Part shown: piece after piece, positions 61,272-64,000 of the stretch
Layout: each line of letters opens with the position of its first letter
Numbering within the stretch: the first letter of the stretch is position 1
NCBI RefSeq assembly: GCF_018343815.1
Contig: NZ_CP060791.1
Location: 328,113-392,112 of the forward strand
Source of the DNA: Chlamydia crocodili
GTDB lineage: Bacteria; Chlamydiota; Chlamydiia; Chlamydiales; Chlamydiaceae
Reading direction: 5' to 3'
DNA: 64,000 nucleotides
The notes under the pieces: generated by a model
Databases searched by the model: none
The model's input: only the letters and a program-made list of their open reading frames with translations
Told to the model about the DNA's origin: nothing
Position numbers and translations under genes: made by a program

Positions 61272-62477
61272 ATGCCTACAGTAATGAATTGTAAACATCT
61301 GGGTATTTGTGGAGGATGTTCCTCTCCCCAAACTGCCTATGTTGATTCTTTAAAAACTAAAGAACATCTTTTACATGAACTTTTTTCTCCTATTTTTCCT
61401 CCTTCAGAAATTCTTCCAGTGATTCCTTGCGATCCAATATTACGAGGGAGAAATAAGATGGAGTTCTCATTTTTCCAAACAAATGACGGAAAGAAAAGTC
61501 TAGGATTCATTACGCCTACAAAACCTAAACAGGGTGTTCCTATTACAGAATGTCTCATGATTCATGAACACGCTGTCAATATTCTAGATCTTACACGGAT
61601 TTGGTGGGATAACCATCCTGAACTTACAGCTTACTATCCTCCTTTTAATAAAGGTTCTCTCTGTACTCTTACTGTGCGTATCGGAAATCCAAAACAGACA
61701 TTCATGGTTATTTTAACAACATCGGCAAGAGAAGAGTATGCTGTTAGAAAAGAGCTTATTGAGGAATGGAAAAATGCTCTTATAAATTCTAACCTTCCTA
61801 TTACCTCCATCGTTTGGGAAGAAAGAGTCAGCGTAAAAAATTCTCCGACTTATTTCCGTTCTCACTTAATTCATGGCGAACCATTTATTAAACAAACATT
61901 AATACTCCCTAAAGATGGTAATTCTGGAGTGTTTCACGTGCGCCCTAGAAGCTTCTTTCAACCCCAAAGTCTTCAAGGAGCAAAAATTATTGAAATTGCT
62001 AAAGAGTTTATGGATCCACGAGGATCCGAAACATTGCTCGATCTCTATTGTGGGGCAGGAACTATAGGCATTATGCTCTCTGCCTACGTAAAAAAGGTTA
62101 TAGGAGTAGAAATTGTCCCAGATGCTATAGACTCTGCAAAAGAAAATATCTTAATAAATAAAAAAGAAAATCTCATTGAAGTACATTTAGAAGATGTCAA
62201 AACATTTTGTAGAAGACATCAAGACTGTCCTCCTCCTGATGTCGTTGTTATTGACCCTCCACGTTGTGGAATGCAAAATAAAGTTCTTAAATATCTTCTG
62301 AGAATTTTTCCAAAAAAAATTATTTACATCTCTTGTAATCCTAAAATACAGTTTGAGGAGTGTTGTAGTTTAATTTCTGCGGGTTATTGTATTAAAAAAA
62401 TTCAACCTCTAGATCAGTTTCCCCATTCTCCGCACTTAGAAAATATTATTTTGCTAGAAAGGGAAGATAACCCCTAG
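61272..62477 (+). CDS. rumA: RlmD/TrmA-family rRNA or tRNA uracil-5 methyltransferase
   Basis: 401 aa. Fe-S ligands C7-x5-C13-x2-C16 in CKHLGICGGC, with a fourth Cys at about 97 (ITECLMI). SAM domain: LLDLYCGAGTIGIMLS, VIDPPRCGM and catalytic C355 in YISCNPK. The N-terminal TRAM domain of E. coli RlmD is absent, so 23S versus tRNA specificity is open. AAGGTGGGCC lies before the ATG. Confidence 0.87.
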   Translation: MPTVMNCKHLGICGGCSSPQTAYVDSLKTKEHLLHELFSPIFPPSEILPVIPCDPILRGRNKMEFSFFQTNDGKKSLGFITPTKPKQGVPITECLMIHEHAVNILDLTRIWWDNHPELTAYYPPFNKGSLCTLTVRIGNPKQTFMVILTTSAREEYAVRKELIEEWKNALINSNLPITSIVWEERVSVKNSPTYFRSHLIHGEPFIKQTLILPKDGNSGVFHVRPRSFFQPQSLQGAKIIEIAKEFMDPRGSETLLDLYCGAGTIGIMLSAYVKKVIGVEIVPDAIDSAKENILINKKENLIEVHLEDVKTFCRRHQDCPPPDVVVIDPPRCGMQNKVLKYLLRIFPKKIIYISCNPKIQFEECCSLISAGYCIKKIQPLDQFPHSPHLENIILLEREDNP

Positions 62478-62547
62478 GAAAAGCATTGAACGTACGCTTC
62501 CTATTATGTTAACCTTTCCCTGAAATAACCGAAGTAAAGGTGGTTTA

Positions 62548-62901
62548 ATGTTATCTCGTTTATTCATGTGTTTTTTATTTCTATTGAGTTCGTCATCTCT
62601 CCTTGCCGATGAAGATGGTACTCAAGTAAAAAGTACTTTTGCTCAACCCGCTGTAATGCTAGGCATTGCCATTTTGTTCTTTTACTTCATTTTATGGCGT
62701 CCTGAACAAAAACGCAGAAAAGCTATGGAAAAACGCAAAAATGAACTTGCGAAAGGCGATAAAGTTACTGCTATGGGGATTCTAGGAACTATTGACGAAA
62801 TCCGAGAGCATACTGTGATTCTTAATATTACCTCTGGGAAAATCGAAATGCTAAAAGCAGCAATTTCTGAAATTCTGAAGCCCGATGGAACTAAAGCATA
62901 A
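62548..62901 (+). CDS. yajC: Sec translocon accessory protein YajC
   Basis: 117 aa. N-terminal signal-like segment (MCFLFLLSSSSLLA), then the family transmembrane helix AVMLGIAILFFYFILWRPEQKRRK, followed by the cytoplasmic GDKVTAMGILGTIDEI. Longer than most YajC (about 85-110 aa) because of the N-terminal extension. AAGGTGG lies upstream of the ATG. Assists SecDF-YajC export. Confidence 0.92.
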   Translation: MLSRLFMCFLFLLSSSSLLADEDGTQVKSTFAQPAVMLGIAILFFYFILWRPEQKRRKAMEKRKNELAKGDKVTAMGILGTIDEIREHTVILNITSGKIEMLKAAISEILKPDGTKA

Positions 62902-63020
62902 GCTTTAAGATATAGACATTTACTTTCTGTGATATTAGACAGATCTACATTGATTTTTTATAAGCCAAGTTATAACTTGACACCATAAGCTATTCAAAGA
63001 AGTCGAGGATTTTTAGGATC

Positions 63021-64000
63021 ATGACTTGGCTTTCAGGCCTATATTTTATCAGCATTGCTAGTTTAGTATTTTGTGTTATAGGTTTGATACTTTCTGGGAT
63101 CATTCTTATTTCCCGCAAATTCCTAGTTAAAATTCATCCTTGCAAGCTAAAAATTAATGACGACGATTCTCTTACAAAAACAGTAGATAGCGGTCGTACT
63201 CTGCTATCTTCTCTTTTAGATTCGGGTATTCCTATACCTTCTCCGTGTGGAGGCAAGGCTACTTGTAAACAGTGTAAGGTAAAAATCGTAAAAGACGCTG
63301 ATCAACCTTTAGAAACAGATCGTGCTACTTTTTCAAAGCAACAGCTAGAACAAGGTTGGCGTCTTTCCTGCCAAACAAAAGTTCAGCATGATATGTGTTT
63401 GGAAATAGAAGAACGTTATTTAAATGCTTCTTCTTGGGAGGGCACAGTTGTTTCTAATGATAACGTAGCAACGTTCATAAAAGAACTTGTTGTATCTGTT
63501 AGCCCTGAACATCCTATTCCCTTTAAACCCGGGGGATATCTACAAATTAGCGTTCCTGCGTATAAAACCAATACTTCTGATTGGAAGCAAACTATGGCTC
63601 CTGAATACCATAGTGATTGGGAACATTTTAATTTGTTTGATCAGACTATAGACAATAGTCTCCTAGAATCAGATTCTGCAAATAAAGCATATTCTCTAGC
63701 CTCATATCCTGCAGAACTTCCTGTTATTAAATTCAATATCCGTATTGCAACGCCACCTTTTATTAATAATGCTCCCAACCCAGAGATCCCTTGGGGAATA
63801 TGCTCATCGTATATTTTTTCATTAAAACCTGGAGACAAGATTACTGTTTCGGGCCCTTATGGAGAATCCTTCATGAAAGAAAACAACCGTCCCCTAATTT
63901 TCTTAATCGGTGGTGCGGGTTCTTCATTCGGTAGAAGTCATATTTTAGATCTCTTATTAGACAAGCATTCTACAAGAGATATTACATTATGGTACGGAGC
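63021..64000 (+). CDS. nqrF: Na+-translocating NADH:quinone reductase subunit F (5' part)
   Basis: About 326 residues, cut by the right edge (full length about 410-430). N-terminal transmembrane helix at about 4-31, then a 2Fe-2S domain with C76, C82, C85 and C117 (PCGGKATCKQC and LSCQ), then the FAD-binding YSLASYP and the NAD site GGAGSSFGRSHI. It oxidises NADH and passes electrons to the membrane subunits and menaquinone, pumping Na+. AGGATC lies just before the ATG; an AGG is closer than usual. Confidence 0.95.
   Translation, partial: MTWLSGLYFISIASLVFCVIGLILSGIILISRKFLVKIHPCKLKINDDDSLTKTVDSGRTLLSSLLDSGIPIPSPCGGKATCKQCKVKIVKDADQPLETDRATFSKQQLEQGWRLSCQTKVQHDMCLEIEERYLNASSWEGTVVSNDNVATFIKELVVSVSPEHPIPFKPGGYLQISVPAYKTNTSDWKQTMAPEYHSDWEHFNLFDQTIDNSLLESDSANKAYSLASYPAELPVIKFNIRIATPPFINNAPNPEIPWGICSSYIFSLKPGDKITVSGPYGESFMKENNRPLIFLIGGAGSSFGRSHILDLLLDKHSTRDITLWYG

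Overview
The window is a dense, AT-rich bacterial chromosome segment from the genus Chlamydia. I place it in the psittaci/abortus/caviae/felis ('Chlamydophila') group rather than C. trachomatis, but cannot name the species without a search. The evidence is the sequence content: a histone H1-like Hc1 gene (hctA), a MurC-Ddl fusion, a divergent third GroEL, leucine dehydrogenase, the futalosine-pathway enzyme MqnC, Na+-NQR subunit F, and a gene order that, from memory, matches the C. trachomatis CT740-CT794 block in reverse. There is no phage, transposon, CRISPR or plasmid signal. This is a conserved core region.

Layout. 1-6 kb: dnaG (cut by the left edge, minus strand), then mutS-uvrC (DNA repair). 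6-8.4 kb: an Asp23-like protein, a GYF_2 membrane protein, rpsN-rpmJ (minus), rpmH-rpnA-type ribosomal/RNase P genes (plus). 8.3-13.5 kb: two secreted thioredoxin-fold proteins flanking cysS and lysS. 13.7-20.1 kb: a small protein of unknown role overlapping priA, then an oxoamine synthase, an acyl-ligase and a PlsC-like acyltransferase that look like a lipid cluster. 20.2-25.2 kb: cysQ, leucine dehydrogenase, pyrophosphatase, a Nudix Ap4A hydrolase, fabF and rsfS. 25.2-30.1 kb: a HAD phosphatase, a coiled-coil protein, mqnC, miaA and an anti-sigma antagonist.

30.1-40.9 kb is the cell-envelope block. An FtsQ-like protein, CutA and a KH-domain protein lie on the plus strand. The minus strand carries a reduced dcw cluster in transcription order murF, mraY, murD, nlpD-like, ftsW, murG, murC-ddl. 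ftsZ and ftsA are absent from it, as expected for Chlamydia, which divides without FtsZ. 41.1-48 kb: tRNA-Cys(GCA), groEL3 with a strongly structured leader, a metallophosphoesterase, a small coiled-coil protein, efp, AMP nucleosidase and transketolase. 48.3-57.8 kb is a co-directional run: alaS-mfd-hemE-hemN-hemY type, covering translation, transcription-coupled repair and late haem synthesis. 57.8-64 kb: a large TPR-like secreted protein, hctA behind an A-rich promoter region, an RlmD-type methyltransferase, yajC and the start of nqrF.

Themes. Packing is extreme: seven convergent gene pairs overlap at their 3' ends and many operon neighbours overlap by ATGA. Regulation must therefore rely on antisense overlap, short leaders and translational coupling. 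I found no wholly new multi-gene system. The observations most worth testing are the groEL3 leader that can pair with its own ribosome binding site and start codon, the oxoamine synthase-acyl ligase-acyltransferase lipid cluster, the possible uracil-DNA-glycosylase-fold remnant overlapping priA, the Cys/His-rich tail on the KH protein beside cutA, and several unannotated short reading frames.
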